A stretch of 29,213 bases of DNA from Deltaproteobacteria bacterium (GTDB lineage Bacteria > Desulfobacterota > JAFDIG01): assembly GCA_019308145.1 (NCBI GenBank), contig JAFDIG010000001.1, forward strand, positions 1 through 29,213, written 5' to 3'. The notes beneath the pieces were generated by a model. It saw only the letters and a program-made list of their open reading frames with translations, ran no database searches and was not told the origin of the DNA. Below are positions 8,431 to 15,874 of the stretch, one piece after another. Position 1 is the first letter of the stretch; every line of letters starts with the position of its first letter. Made by a program: the position numbers and the translations under genes.

Positions 8431-8507
8431 AATGCTTCATTGATAAAACTTCTTTATTGTATTAAAAAGATGTTAATTTCGTATTGCCATATAGAAGGAG
8501 TTCAAAA

Positions 8508-9518
8508 ATGAAAGAGGCAATGCTTTATGAAAAGGTTGAAAACCTATATGTCAAATGCAATTTATGTAATCATAGATGCAAAATCGCTCCTAAGAAACGA
8601 GGCATTTGTGGAGTAAGAGAGAATATAGATGGAACGCTTTATACTCTTGTTTACCCAAAAGCAATATCAAGCAATTTGGATCCTATAGAGAAAAAACCCA
8701 TTTTTCATCTTTTCCCTGGCTCTTACTCCTATTCGATTGCAACAGTAGGATGTAATTTTAGATGCAAGCATTGTCAAAACGCTGAGATCTCACAGATGGT
8801 TTTTGACCATAAAAAAATTATTGGCTCTGATTATCCACCCGAAAATGTGGTACGTGATGCTCTTGATACTAACTCAAAAAGTATTGCTTATACATATACT
8901 GAACCCACCATATTCTTTGAATATGCTTATGATACATCAGTTATTGCTCATGAAAAAGGGATAAAAAATGTTTTTGTAACAAATGGATATATGACAAAAG
9001 AGGCAATTGATGCAATATCCCCATATTTAGATGCTGCTAATGTGGATTTAAAGGCTTTTACAGAGAAATTTTATAAGGATATATGTGCTGCAAAACTTGA
9101 ACCAGTGCTTGAATCTATCCGTTATATGAAAAAAAAGGGAATATGGGTGGAAGTAACAACATTAATTATTCCAGGGCTTAATGATTCAGAGGAAGAACTT
9201 AAACAGATTGCTGATTTTATATTTTCAGTGGGAGAAGAAGTTCCCTGGCATGTTTCAGCATTTTATCCAACCTATAGGCTTACTGATCGCTCAAGAACCC
9301 CTGCCTCTACTTTAAAAAAAGCAAGGGAAATAGGTATTCAAAGAGGGCTTAGATATGTATACACTGGAAATATACCAGGTGATGAAGGAGAAAATACCTA
9401 TTGTTATAACTGTAAAAAGCTTTTAATTAAAAGATTTGGATTTCAAATAACAAAAAAGGATATTAAAGATGGTAAATGTATTTATTGTGGTGCTCAGATA
9501 GATGGAATAGGGATGTAG
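8508..9518 (+). CDS. amrS: AmmeMemoRadiSam system radical SAM enzyme AmrS
   Basis: A 336-residue cytoplasmic radical SAM enzyme of the AmrS/PflA-like group. The [4Fe-4S]/SAM motif is CNFRCKHC (Cys82, Cys86, Cys89). The N-terminus has a cysteine-rich element (CNLCNHRCKIAPKKRGICG) and the C-terminus two more Cys pairs (CYNC, CIYCG), typical of this family and probably metal-binding. ATG at 8508 has AAGGAG seven bases before it; an upstream TTG would add eight residues and has no ribosome site. The partners AMMECR1 and Memo are not nearby, so the family name rests on the protein's own layout. Its 3' end overlaps the converging polyferredoxin gene by 25 bases. The reaction is not known from sequence. 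Confidence 0.9.
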   Translation: MKEAMLYEKVENLYVKCNLCNHRCKIAPKKRGICGVRENIDGTLYTLVYPKAISSNLDPIEKKPIFHLFPGSYSYSIATVGCNFRCKHCQNAEISQMVFDHKKIIGSDYPPENVVRDALDTNSKSIAYTYTEPTIFFEYAYDTSVIAHEKGIKNVFVTNGYMTKEAIDAISPYLDAANVDLKAFTEKFYKDICAAKLEPVLESIRYMKKKGIWVEVTTLIIPGLNDSEEELKQIADFIFSVGEEVPWHVSAFYPTYRLTDRSRTPASTLKKAREIGIQRGLRYVYTGNIPGDEGENTYCYNCKKLLIKRFGFQITKKDIKDGKCIYCGAQIDGIGM

Positions 9519-11032
9519 TTTTCCTCTTCTCTTGTTTCACCTAAGTTTGTAACTATTATGGCAGGCTTATCTAATAGGGGGCATTTATATTCACAAATAC
9601 CACAGCCTATGCATAATTCAGGATCAACTTTAGGCAGTTTTACCTTCTTTTTTTTCCCATTCTTCATTACTTTTTCCTCTTCCTTAAACCATATTGCTTT
9701 TTTTTCGGTAGGACAATGCTCTTCACAAACAATACAATCTACACCATAAAGATAAGGGATACATCGTGTAGTATCTATCGTAGCAATCCCTATCTTTATC
9801 TTTTGCTTTTCTTTTATTGTAAGTTTTTTGATTGCACCAGTAGGACAAACCTGCCCACATAAAGTGCAGTAATATTGGCAGTATCCTATTTTTGGAACAA
9901 GAACAGGAGAAAATATCCCGTCTATTCCTGCTTCTAAAAAAAGTGGCTGAAGCCCTCCGGTAAGACATACCTTCATACATTCTCCACATTTAATACACCT
10001 TTTTAGGAATTCATCCTCACTTATTGCTCCTGGTGGTCTAATAAGAAAAGGATCCTTTTTCTTTTTAACAGGATCAATTCTTATAAAAAATGAGAAAAAA
10101 AATCCTCCCAAAGCTGATGAAATAAATCTTCTTCTTGATAAGGATGGATAAAAGGCTTTCTTGGTTTTAACAAAACCAAAATGAACATCTCTTTTAGGGC
10201 AAATATTTTGACATTGACCACAAAAAAAACATTCTGATTTTAACCATTTTTCTGGAAGGATAAGTGCATTAGATGGACATACATTGCTACAATCTCCACA
10301 AAGATTACAGCGATCGCCAGTATATCTGATGAAGATAGAAAATCTTGCGAAAATCCCTAAAAGGGCTCCTAATGGACAAAGATATTTACACCAGAAACGC
10401 TTCTCAATAAAATTGAGCGATAATATGATGAAAAAGAGAAATCCAACCAGTAGAAAATGTATATAATGAGGCTCTCTAAAAGGAAGAATTGTCTCCTTTA
10501 AAAATTGGTTAATGTCAAAAGCATATCTAAACCCTAATAGGTTTAGGATTTCAAAAATCAAGCTAAATATAAAACTTACTATAGGTTCTATAACTATTGT
10601 AAAAGATCTGATTAAAAGTGATAAAGGATCAAATAGCCCAATTAAAGGAAGAGAAAAAAATGAGCTGGCAAGAAAAAAGATTAATAGATAATATTTAAGA
10701 GAAATAAGTTGATTTTGCCTTTTTGATAGAAACAAAGATGAAGATTTTTTAAGATTTGCTATCCACTGGTTTAATGTACCAAAAGGGCATACCCAACCAC
10801 AGAAAAATCTGCCCATAAAGAGTGTAAAAAGAAGGGTTATAGCTGAGAAAATCATATAGAAAGCAATTCTATGAGATGAAATAATAGTTGAGATCGCTAT
10901 TAATGGATCAAAAAAGAGAAAGATTCTGACAGGATAGGAGATCTCATCAACTCCCCTATACGTTGTTTGCACAAAAAGAAATATAAAAATAAGAAAAAAT
11001 AGCCACTGAGAGATAACCCTTAAGTTCTTCAT
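9494..11032 (-). CDS. Fused NapH-NapG-like membrane polyferredoxin
   Basis: A 512-residue electron-transfer protein that joins two proteins usually encoded separately. The first half is NapH-like: several membrane helices with CGWVCPFG (Cys78, Cys82) and CKYLCPLG, followed by two ferredoxin motifs (CNLCGDCSNVCPSNA and CFFCGQCQNICP). The second half is NapG-like: it starts with an Arg-rich element (SRRRFISSALGG) followed by a hydrophobic stretch, then four more cluster motifs (CIKCGECMKVC, CTLCGQVC, CIVCEEHC, CIGCGICEYKC). It could carry about six [4Fe-4S] clusters and pass electrons between quinols and an external acceptor or donor. I start at 11032, where TAAAGG precedes the ATG and NapH homology begins, not at 11068. 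It follows a DUF362 gene by 75 bases. No nitrate reductase genes are visible, so a Nap role is not implied. Confidence 0.87.
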   Translation of the reverse strand: MKNLRVISQWLFFLIFIFLFVQTTYRGVDEISYPVRIFLFFDPLIAISTIISSHRIAFYMIFSAITLLFTLFMGRFFCGWVCPFGTLNQWIANLKKSSSLFLSKRQNQLISLKYYLLIFFLASSFFSLPLIGLFDPLSLLIRSFTIVIEPIVSFIFSLIFEILNLLGFRYAFDINQFLKETILPFREPHYIHFLLVGFLFFIILSLNFIEKRFWCKYLCPLGALLGIFARFSIFIRYTGDRCNLCGDCSNVCPSNALILPEKWLKSECFFCGQCQNICPKRDVHFGFVKTKKAFYPSLSRRRFISSALGGFFFSFFIRIDPVKKKKDPFLIRPPGAISEDEFLKRCIKCGECMKVCLTGGLQPLFLEAGIDGIFSPVLVPKIGYCQYYCTLCGQVCPTGAIKKLTIKEKQKIKIGIATIDTTRCIPYLYGVDCIVCEEHCPTEKKAIWFKEEEKVMKNGKKKKVKLPKVDPELCIGCGICEYKCPLLDKPAIIVTNLGETREEENYIPIPSI

Positions 11033-11107
11033 CGATGAGCCTTTAGGTTGTAAGTACCAAAAATCCATAAATTTTAGTTAAATTTAACATTTGAACTTTT
11101 CATTATT

Positions 11108-12007
11108 TTAGGTGGCTCTTATAATTTTTATTTTATCAATCTCCATCACCCCCATCTTTAATTCATTAGCATATTTTATATATGGAATATCATAAGGATC
11201 TATACCAAAAAGATATTTAGCACAAAATGCATCTATTGCCACCTGATCGGTTGAAGCAATTACCATATCCATAACCTTTACATCCTTTAGACTTCCCCCT
11301 TGGGGACCATTATTAATTAGTATTCTCGTTGCATCCATTACTGTTAAGGTGGGTTTAAAAAAATGTGCTATCTCTGCGATAGAGTGATGAAGCCCCCAGT
11401 GAAGCCTTCCCCTAAAGCCTCCAACAGCACCAAACCAGTTTTTCAGAGCCATAGAAAGAATTGCAGAACCATGCTGTTTTGCAATAGGAATATTTATAAC
11501 CTTATCTGCTTCAATTACCTCTGTGTATACCTTCCATTTTTTTATATGCTTTCCACCTATCATCATTTTCTTAAACTTTTTATCATTTACATAAGAAACA
11601 AAAGCTCCTGCCTTTTTTGCAGCATCAGCTATGCCACTGGTTTTATATGTTCTTCTTGGATCATCGCAGGTGTTGTCAAAAACCTTTACCTTTTTTGCCC
11701 CTGCCTGATATGCAAGCCTTACCATTTCAGCTACAACCTCTGGATGTGTGTTTGCTGCTTGTTCAACCCTTCTATCCCATGCTATGTTTGGTTTTATTAC
11801 AACAATATCATTACGAGAAATAAACTTGCTTATCCCACCAATAGCATCTATACAACTTCTGGTGGTCTTTGCTACATCCTTTCCTTTTGCTACAAATATA
11901 ACAGATTTCTCTTTGGCAAAAAGGTTTTCTGGGCTAAAAAATAAAAGCCCTCCTGTTAAGCCAAGAGATTTAAAGATAAAATCCCTGCGGCTAAATCTCT
12001 TTTTCAT
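11108..12007 (-). CDS. Tat-exported DUF362-family protein
   Basis: A 299-residue protein of the DUF362 family. It begins MKKRFSRRDFIFKSLG, a twin-arginine signal (SRRDF), which usually means export in a folded, often cofactor-bearing state. DUF362 landmarks include VVIKPNIAWDR, the HPEVV segment, KVFDNTCDDPRRTY, KVINIPIAKQH and the VMDATR region near the end. The biochemical function of the family is not established. ATG at 12007 has AAGGG eight bases upstream; a GTG at 12016 would add three residues and overlap that site. It is followed by the NapH-NapG fusion in the same direction, so DUF362 may be a partner or maturation factor for that electron-transfer chain. Confidence 0.85.
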   Translation of the reverse strand: MKKRFSRRDFIFKSLGLTGGLLFFSPENLFAKEKSVIFVAKGKDVAKTTRSCIDAIGGISKFISRNDIVVIKPNIAWDRRVEQAANTHPEVVAEMVRLAYQAGAKKVKVFDNTCDDPRRTYKTSGIADAAKKAGAFVSYVNDKKFKKMMIGGKHIKKWKVYTEVIEADKVINIPIAKQHGSAILSMALKNWFGAVGGFRGRLHWGLHHSIAEIAHFFKPTLTVMDATRILINNGPQGGSLKDVKVMDMVIASTDQVAIDAFCAKYLFGIDPYDIPYIKYANELKMGVMEIDKIKIIRAT

Positions 12008-12161
12008 CAAAATCACCCTTAATTATATTATCTAAAAAAAATATTGAAGTAAAGAGAAGAGGAAATATTTTCTAAAGATCTTTCACTAAATTAGAAGAAC
12101 TAAGTAATGTTAAAACTCATAGGAATTTGAACTTAAAAGATCTTTGAAGAAAGGATAAAGC

Positions 12162-12218
12162 ATGAGCTTGGATATACAATTCCATAAAACAAAAGATGAT
12201 ATCTTTTTATTAAATTGA
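12162..12218 (+). CDS. Possible 18-residue peptide
   Basis: ATG is preceded by AAAGGA at a good distance of about seven bases. The frame reads MSLDIQFHKTKDDIFLLN and then TGA. It is charged, not hydrophobic, and is neither a toxin-like helix nor a signal peptide. It lies alone in a gene-poor stretch on the strand opposite its neighbours. The ribosome site is the only support. Confidence 0.2.
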   Translation: MSLDIQFHKTKDDIFLLN

Positions 12219-12257
12219 TTTATCCCTCGTAGCAGTTCTTTTCTCTTATACCATATT

Positions 12258-12291
12258 TATGAGGTGGGGAAAAAATGGTTACCACCTCATA
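12258..12291 (-). repeat. Stem-loop with 10-bp perfect arms
   Basis: TATGAGGTGG (12258-12267) and CCACCTCATA (12282-12291) pair perfectly around a 14-base loop. On the minus strand the loop contains a T-run, but none follows the stem. It lies about 135 bases beyond the aldolase remnant and could be its transcript end or a protein site. Confidence 0.45.
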
Positions 12292-12424
12292 TTGACTTTA
12301 TATGGAATAATAACCTTCTAATCATAAAAAGAAATCCATTTTTTAAAAAGTTAAACTTTTTTAAATAAACTTTTACACTCTTTTGTTCTATAACCTTATG
12401 GTATTACTTGTTTACTACGTTTAT

Positions 12425-12922
12425 TTATGCTTTTTTAGGAGAAAGTTTAGCTCTGATTGTAGTTGACACAGCTTTCCATATAGATCTAAGAACAACCAAG
12501 TCGTGACCTACTTCTATCATTCTACAACCTAGATCAATATATTTTTTTGCTTCCTCTTCCCATGGTTGTCCAACACCAATTCCAACTGGCTTATTATATT
12601 TGTTTGCAACATCAATGGTTTTTTTGATAGCATCTTGAACCTTTGGATGATTTTTCTGAGGTCTTCTAAAGCCTAATGATAAAGAATAATCTGATGGGCC
12701 AAAAAGAACAAAATCAAGTCCATCTAATGATAAAACCTCATCGAGTTGGGCTATAAATTCGTCATTTTCAACCATAATACCAACTAAGGTTTCATTATCA
12801 CTCCATTCTACCCAATCTTTACCTGCACCTGCTCCCCATTGGCCAGAAAAACAGATACCTGAATAACCTCTAATACCACGTGGAGGAAACTTTGCAGCAC
12901 TTATTACATCTTCAACTTCTAA
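12425..12922 (-). pseudogene. 3' fragment of a HpcH/HpaI-family aldolase
   Basis: The C-terminal two thirds of a class II HpcH/HpaI aldolase; the intact family is about 250-260 residues. Recognisable homology starts at VLEVEDVISAAKFPPRGIRG and runs to the end. It includes the metal glutamate region (GIMVENDEF) and the metal aspartate region (FGPSDYSLSLG). The N-terminal part with the catalytic His and Arg is missing. The sequence upstream is a different gene, a TAXI receptor, in another frame. The frame could begin at an ATG at 12946, but those extra residues come from out-of-frame receptor sequence. The enzyme cleaves or forms 4-hydroxy-2-oxo acids in aromatic or sugar-acid breakdown; this copy should be inactive. 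Confidence 0.85.
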
Positions 12923-13199
12923 CACACTCAAGATGAGGCGAGCCAATATATGCTATCTTCCACTGTTTGTTCACCATACCTCTTAATAGCTTGGTAGTTC
13001 CACCCTTTGCTAACACCGCCATCCTAACACCAGGTAAATACTTTTTTATAACATTAGACCATCCAACACCTAACGCATATGTATCAGAAGTCATTGTAAT
13101 TGCTGCTAAACGAACTTCAACCACCTTAGCTTCTGCTAAAGAGATAATGGAAAAAGCAAAAATCATTACTGTTATTAAAATTAGGAATTTTTTGATCAT
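12912..13199 (-). pseudogene. 5' fragment of a TAXI-family TRAP solute receptor
   Basis: The first 95 codons of a TAXI-type TRAP periplasmic receptor, normally about 320 residues. It has a clean signal peptide (residues 1-24, ending AEA) and then the early mature domain (VRLAAITMTSDTYALG, PGVRMAVLAKGGTTKLLRG). It breaks off after AYIGSPHLE and reaches a TGA at 12912, inside aldolase sequence. The ATG has GGGAGG eight bases upstream, so initiation signals survive. The rest of the receptor and its DctQM/fused permease are absent. An internal deletion most likely joined it to the aldolase. It might still be transcribed behind the MBL gene. Confidence 0.85.
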
Positions 13200-13312
13200 G
13201 ATCTTATCCTCCCTTAAAGTTTGATCAATTTAATAATTAATCAAAAAATATCTTCTTTCTCACCTCCTCTAATTTTAAATCTAACTCTTTGATAACTACC
13301 TTTTAATGTTTA

Positions 13313-14080
13313 TTAATCCTTTAAGATAAAAGTAGTACGAGCACCCTGCTTGATAACAGATATGGTTAATTCTTCACCAGGTTTTAAGGTCTTAACTTCC
13401 ATCCAAGGTGAGAGAACCTTTGCGGCAGAACTAAATTCAATAGGGTCTTGAGGATCACAATAATGTATTGGAATCACCATTTCACACCCTATCCATTGAG
13501 CAGCCTGTGCTGCTTCCACAGGTGGTAGATCCTTCCCATATTTGGGAGCCACTGCCCCAACAGGAATGAGACCGATGTGCGGTCGATAGAGCTGGCCAAT
13601 CAGTTTCATATCACCAAAAAGGCATGTATCCCCAGCATGATAAATCCTTAATCCGTTAGGAGTAGTAATAAGAAAAGCAAGTGGAATACCAGTAATAGGC
13701 AGCCCCGTATCATCCAAAGCATAGTTTACATGTTTAGCCTGTAGTACCCGAAGGGTGACATCTTGTATATTTACTGTTCCACCATAACTGCATCCTTTAA
13801 TCTGATCCTTAGAAAGACCTTTTTTATAAGCCAACTGCCTAACAAGATAATCACAAACAATAGATGCATTGTCGCGTTTTGCTATGTAGAATGAATCACC
13901 TAAATGATCAAATGATGCATGGGTTACAATGATCAAGTCAACAGGTGGGATTTTATCAGGTCCAAATGGCGCCATTGGGTTTCCTATTAGATAAGGATCA
14001 ATAAGAATATGTTTATCCCTTTCTGTAGTTAATAAAAAGCCAGAATTTGATAAATATTGTAGCTTTAATTTAGATTCCAT
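13313..14080 (-). CDS. UlaG-like/UPF0173-type MBL-fold hydrolase with altered metal motif
   Basis: A 255-residue cytoplasmic MBL-fold protein of the UlaG/UPF0173 type. It shows the early NSGFLL element, then THASFDHLGD (His54, Ser56, Asp58, His59), AGDTCLFGD (Asp151) and PIHY (His206). The normal first motif is HxHxDH; here the second His is Ser56, so one metal site may be changed or lost. AGGAG lies seven bases before the ATG. It sits 24 bases after the GntR/FCD regulator and about 110 bases before the truncated receptor, so it was probably part of that catabolic operon. Ring-opening or ester hydrolysis of a sugar- or aromatic-type lactone is plausible but unproven. Confidence 0.82.
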   Translation of the reverse strand: MESKLKLQYLSNSGFLLTTERDKHILIDPYLIGNPMAPFGPDKIPPVDLIIVTHASFDHLGDSFYIAKRDNASIVCDYLVRQLAYKKGLSKDQIKGCSYGGTVNIQDVTLRVLQAKHVNYALDDTGLPITGIPLAFLITTPNGLRIYHAGDTCLFGDMKLIGQLYRPHIGLIPVGAVAPKYGKDLPPVEAAQAAQWIGCEMVIPIHYCDPQDPIEFSSAAKVLSPWMEVKTLKPGEELTISVIKQGARTTFILKD

Positions 14081-14104
14081 TGCTTTCTCCTAAAATTTAG
14101 GTTG

Positions 14105-14797
14105 TTAAAGGGAATCTTTTTTTCTTTCTTTATATTTAATTTGTGCCAGGGTTCGTTCCATATTGTTGTAGGAATGGATCTCTAATAAAGAGCGAACTTT
14201 CTCTGCTTCACCTTGTTTAAATGCTTCAAAAATTGCCAAATGTTCGCTAAGGGATTGTTGTGGTCGGCCAGGCAAATCAAAAGAAAAAGAGGTAGCCCAT
14301 CGGATCTGTTTTACTAATAAGATATAAGTCTCAATTAATTTTTGATTTCTTGAACATTTAACTAAACTGTCATGAAATTGATAGTTTAGATATTTAACCT
14401 TTTTTAATTCTCCCAAATTTAAAGATTTAGCCATATCATTTATAATTGATTGGATCTTCTTTATCTCAAGATTCGTAGCATTTAAAGAACCTTTCATAGC
14501 ACCAAAAGCCTCAACAACATTTTTTAATTCATAAATTTCACGAAATTCTTTTAGACTAAACTTTGCAACTTCTCTTCCAAGAAGGGTTTTACGTACCAAA
14601 CCCATTTTCTCAAGTCTTTGCAAAGCCTCACGTGCTGGGGAACGGCTAACACCAAACTCATTTGCTACCAATAATTCACTCAATTTAGATCCTGGTGCTA
14701 ATTCTCCACTCAATATACGGTCTTCTAAAATTTCAACAATCCTATCAACAAGTGTTTCACGGTTTAGATTTAATTTAACACTTACTCTATTTCTCAT
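14105..14797 (-). CDS. GntR-family transcriptional regulator (FCD domain)
   Basis: A 230-residue regulator. The N-terminal winged helix domain (about residues 14-80) contains LAPGSKLSE and FGVSRSPAREALQRLEKMGLV. The FCD domain (about 90-220) contains the EIYELKNVVE, YQFHDSLVKCSRN and SLSEHLAIFEAF elements that line the ligand pocket. AAAGGGG lies about seven bases before the ATG. Its promoter (-35 TTGACA, -10 TATACT) overlaps a 32-bp palindrome, which predicts autorepression. It leads the unit with the UlaG-like gene and the receptor and aldolase fragments, so its effector was probably the substrate of that lost pathway. It differs from the FadR-type regulator at 1594 in sequence and operator. 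Confidence 0.92.
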   Translation of the reverse strand: MRNRVSVKLNLNRETLVDRIVEILEDRILSGELAPGSKLSELLVANEFGVSRSPAREALQRLEKMGLVRKTLLGREVAKFSLKEFREIYELKNVVEAFGAMKGSLNATNLEIKKIQSIINDMAKSLNLGELKKVKYLNYQFHDSLVKCSRNQKLIETYILLVKQIRWATSFSFDLPGRPQQSLSEHLAIFEAFKQGEAEKVRSLLEIHSYNNMERTLAQIKYKERKKDSL

Positions 14798-14837
14798 TTA
14801 CTTGCCCCTTTCAACTTCTCCTAATTGTAAACAAAGA

Positions 14838-14869
14838 TATCTGTATACTTGTATACAAGTATACAGATA
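14838..14869 (-). promoter_or_regulatory. 32-bp perfect palindromic operator with three GTATAC units
   Basis: The left half TATCTGTATACTTGTA is followed exactly by its reverse complement. Three GTATAC hexamers start at 14843, 14851 and 14859, 8 bases apart; the central one forms TTGTATACAA, which fits the FadR-subfamily operator pattern. It covers the -10 region of the GntR gene's promoter. Such symmetry over three full dyads suggests cooperative binding of more than one dimer. Confidence 0.85.
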
Positions 14870-14885
14870 ATTATTTCTCTGTCAA
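14858..14885 (-). promoter_or_regulatory. Promoter of the GntR/FCD regulator
   Basis: On the minus strand a perfect TTGACA (14880-14885) and TATACT (14858-14863) are 16 bases apart. The -10 box lies inside the palindrome, and transcription would start within it. Confidence 0.75.
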
Positions 14886-15224
14886 ACATGAATTTAAAAA
14901 TTATACATAAAAAACAGTTATCTTACCTTACTTTCCATATGGCAAAAAATATTGCTATGCTGAATTTAACCCTGCAATCCAAAAGAATCTTATATTAAAT
15001 TTAAACAATAGATTGATGTTGATGAATTGAAATGAGGATCTAAAAATGGAAACTTTTTTAACTGAAAAATAAGAAATTTCTTTCTAATGTTTAGCAAGTT
15101 ATGAGTTTTGCTTTAAAATCAGCAATATACCTAACAACTTCCTAATGAATAATGTAAAACTGATAAGATTTAAAATTACGAAATCATATTATAATTTTTT
15201 TGAAAAAATTTTGAATTAAAAAAC
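14886..15224. other. A+T-rich stretch with no gene found
   Basis: About 340 bases between the GntR promoter and the speD promoter. I saw no convincing open frame, tRNA or long repeat. An eight-codon frame at 15046 (METFLTEK) follows a weak GAGG but has no other support. Confidence 0.6.
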
Positions 15225-15252
15225 TTGACAATTAAATCAATAAGATTATAAA
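15225..15252 (+). promoter_or_regulatory. speD: Promoter of speD
   Basis: TTGACA (15225-15230), then 16 bases, then TATAAA (15247-15252). The transcript would start near 15259 and carry a leader of about 100 bases before the TTG start. That leader contains the upstream in-frame ATG at 15280. Confidence 0.6.
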
Positions 15253-15360
15253 TTAGAAAATTTAGAGTATATTATAAATATGGTTATGTTAAAAGATAGA
15301 AGAAAATTTTTATCTCAAGAATCTATTTTAAACCATGATAAAAGAAAGGAGGATAAATGG

Positions 15361-15747
15361 TTGAAAGCTCTGGGCCGCCACATACTGACGGAATTCTATA
15401 ATTGCGATAGGGTACTTTTAAACAATTTTTCAGAAATCAAGAAAATCATGACAAAGGCAGCAAAGAAAAGTGGTGCCACAGTCCTGGAAACAGTTTTTCA
15501 TCTTTTCAATCCACACGGTATAAGCGGTGTTGTGGTGATTGCTGAATCTCATCTTGCAATACATACCTGGCCTGAATATGGCTATGCTGCTGTTGATCTT
15601 TTTACATGCGGAGATGACGTTGATCCTTGGGTTGCCTTTGATTTCCTTAAAAAGGAATTAAAAGCCCAATATAGTTCAGCAATGGAGATGAAAAGAGGAC
15701 AACTTGAAGAGGTGGATTCCGTTATTAAGCATAAACCAGATATTTGA
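15361..15747 (+). CDS. speD: S-adenosylmethionine decarboxylase proenzyme, start TTG
   Basis: A 128-residue class 1b AdoMet decarboxylase, which cuts itself to make a pyruvoyl group and yields decarboxylated AdoMet for spermidine or longer polyamines. The self-cleavage site is IAESHLAIHTWPE. I choose TTG at 15361, with AAAGGAGG eight bases upstream. This gives MKALGRHILTEFY, the usual N-terminus, and places the key residues at Ser63, His68 and Cys83, the same numbers as in the Thermotoga maritima enzyme. An ATG at 15280 in the same frame would add 27 unmatched residues. An ATG at 15356, also near the ribosome site, is out of frame. No spermidine synthase gene lies next to it. Confidence 0.93.
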   Translation: MKALGRHILTEFYNCDRVLLNNFSEIKKIMTKAAKKSGATVLETVFHLFNPHGISGVVVIAESHLAIHTWPEYGYAAVDLFTCGDDVDPWVAFDFLKKELKAQYSSAMEMKRGQLEEVDSVIKHKPDI

Positions 15748-15830
15748 CTGACCTTTTTTGACCCTTTGGTCAGGGGAAATCTATATTTAAATTTTTGTCA
15801 GGAAGCTAATCAAATCGCTTGCTTTCCTGA
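15748..15830. repeat. Paired stem-loops between converging speD and kinase genes
   Basis: The first stem is CTGACC (15748-15753) with GGTCAG (15768-15773). A competing shorter hairpin, TGACC-CTTT-GGTCA, overlaps it. The second stem pairs TCAGGAAGC (15798-15806) with GCTTTCCTGA (15821-15830) with one bulged base. Neither is followed by a proper T-run, so they may act as transcript 3' ends by another route. Confidence 0.35.
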
Positions 15831-15874
15831 AAAGGGTGAAGTGTATTCTTTTTATAATCCATATTTTTTAGAAA

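Larger units (their letters stand above)
12008..12424. other. Gene-poor stretch downstream of the aldolase remnant
   Basis: About 420 bases with no long open frame. It holds two AAAGATCTTT palindromes (around 12074 and 12136), a possible 18-codon frame at 12162, an inverted repeat of 10-base arms (12258-12291) and an A/T palindrome AAAAAGTT-A-AACTTTTT (12345-12361). I saw no RNA gene. It may include decayed remains of the deleted locus on its right. Confidence 0.6.

Noticed and set aside
11033..11068. Earlier start for the polyferredoxin
   Set aside because: No ribosome site; the following ATG at 11032 has TAAAGG and matches the family's usual N-terminus.
12912..12914. TGA ending the TAXI fragment as a selenocysteine codon
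   Set aside because: SelB is present, but the sequence after the TGA in that frame is out-of-frame aldolase DNA and shows no receptor homology, so a deletion explains it.
13200..13312. Short GTG frame after GAGGAGG (VRKKIFFD)
   Set aside because: It has a ribosome-like site but is tiny and overlaps the ordinary leader of the receptor fragment.
15046..15072. Eight-codon frame METFLTEK before speD
   Set aside because: Only a weak GAGG precedes it, and such short frames are common by chance.
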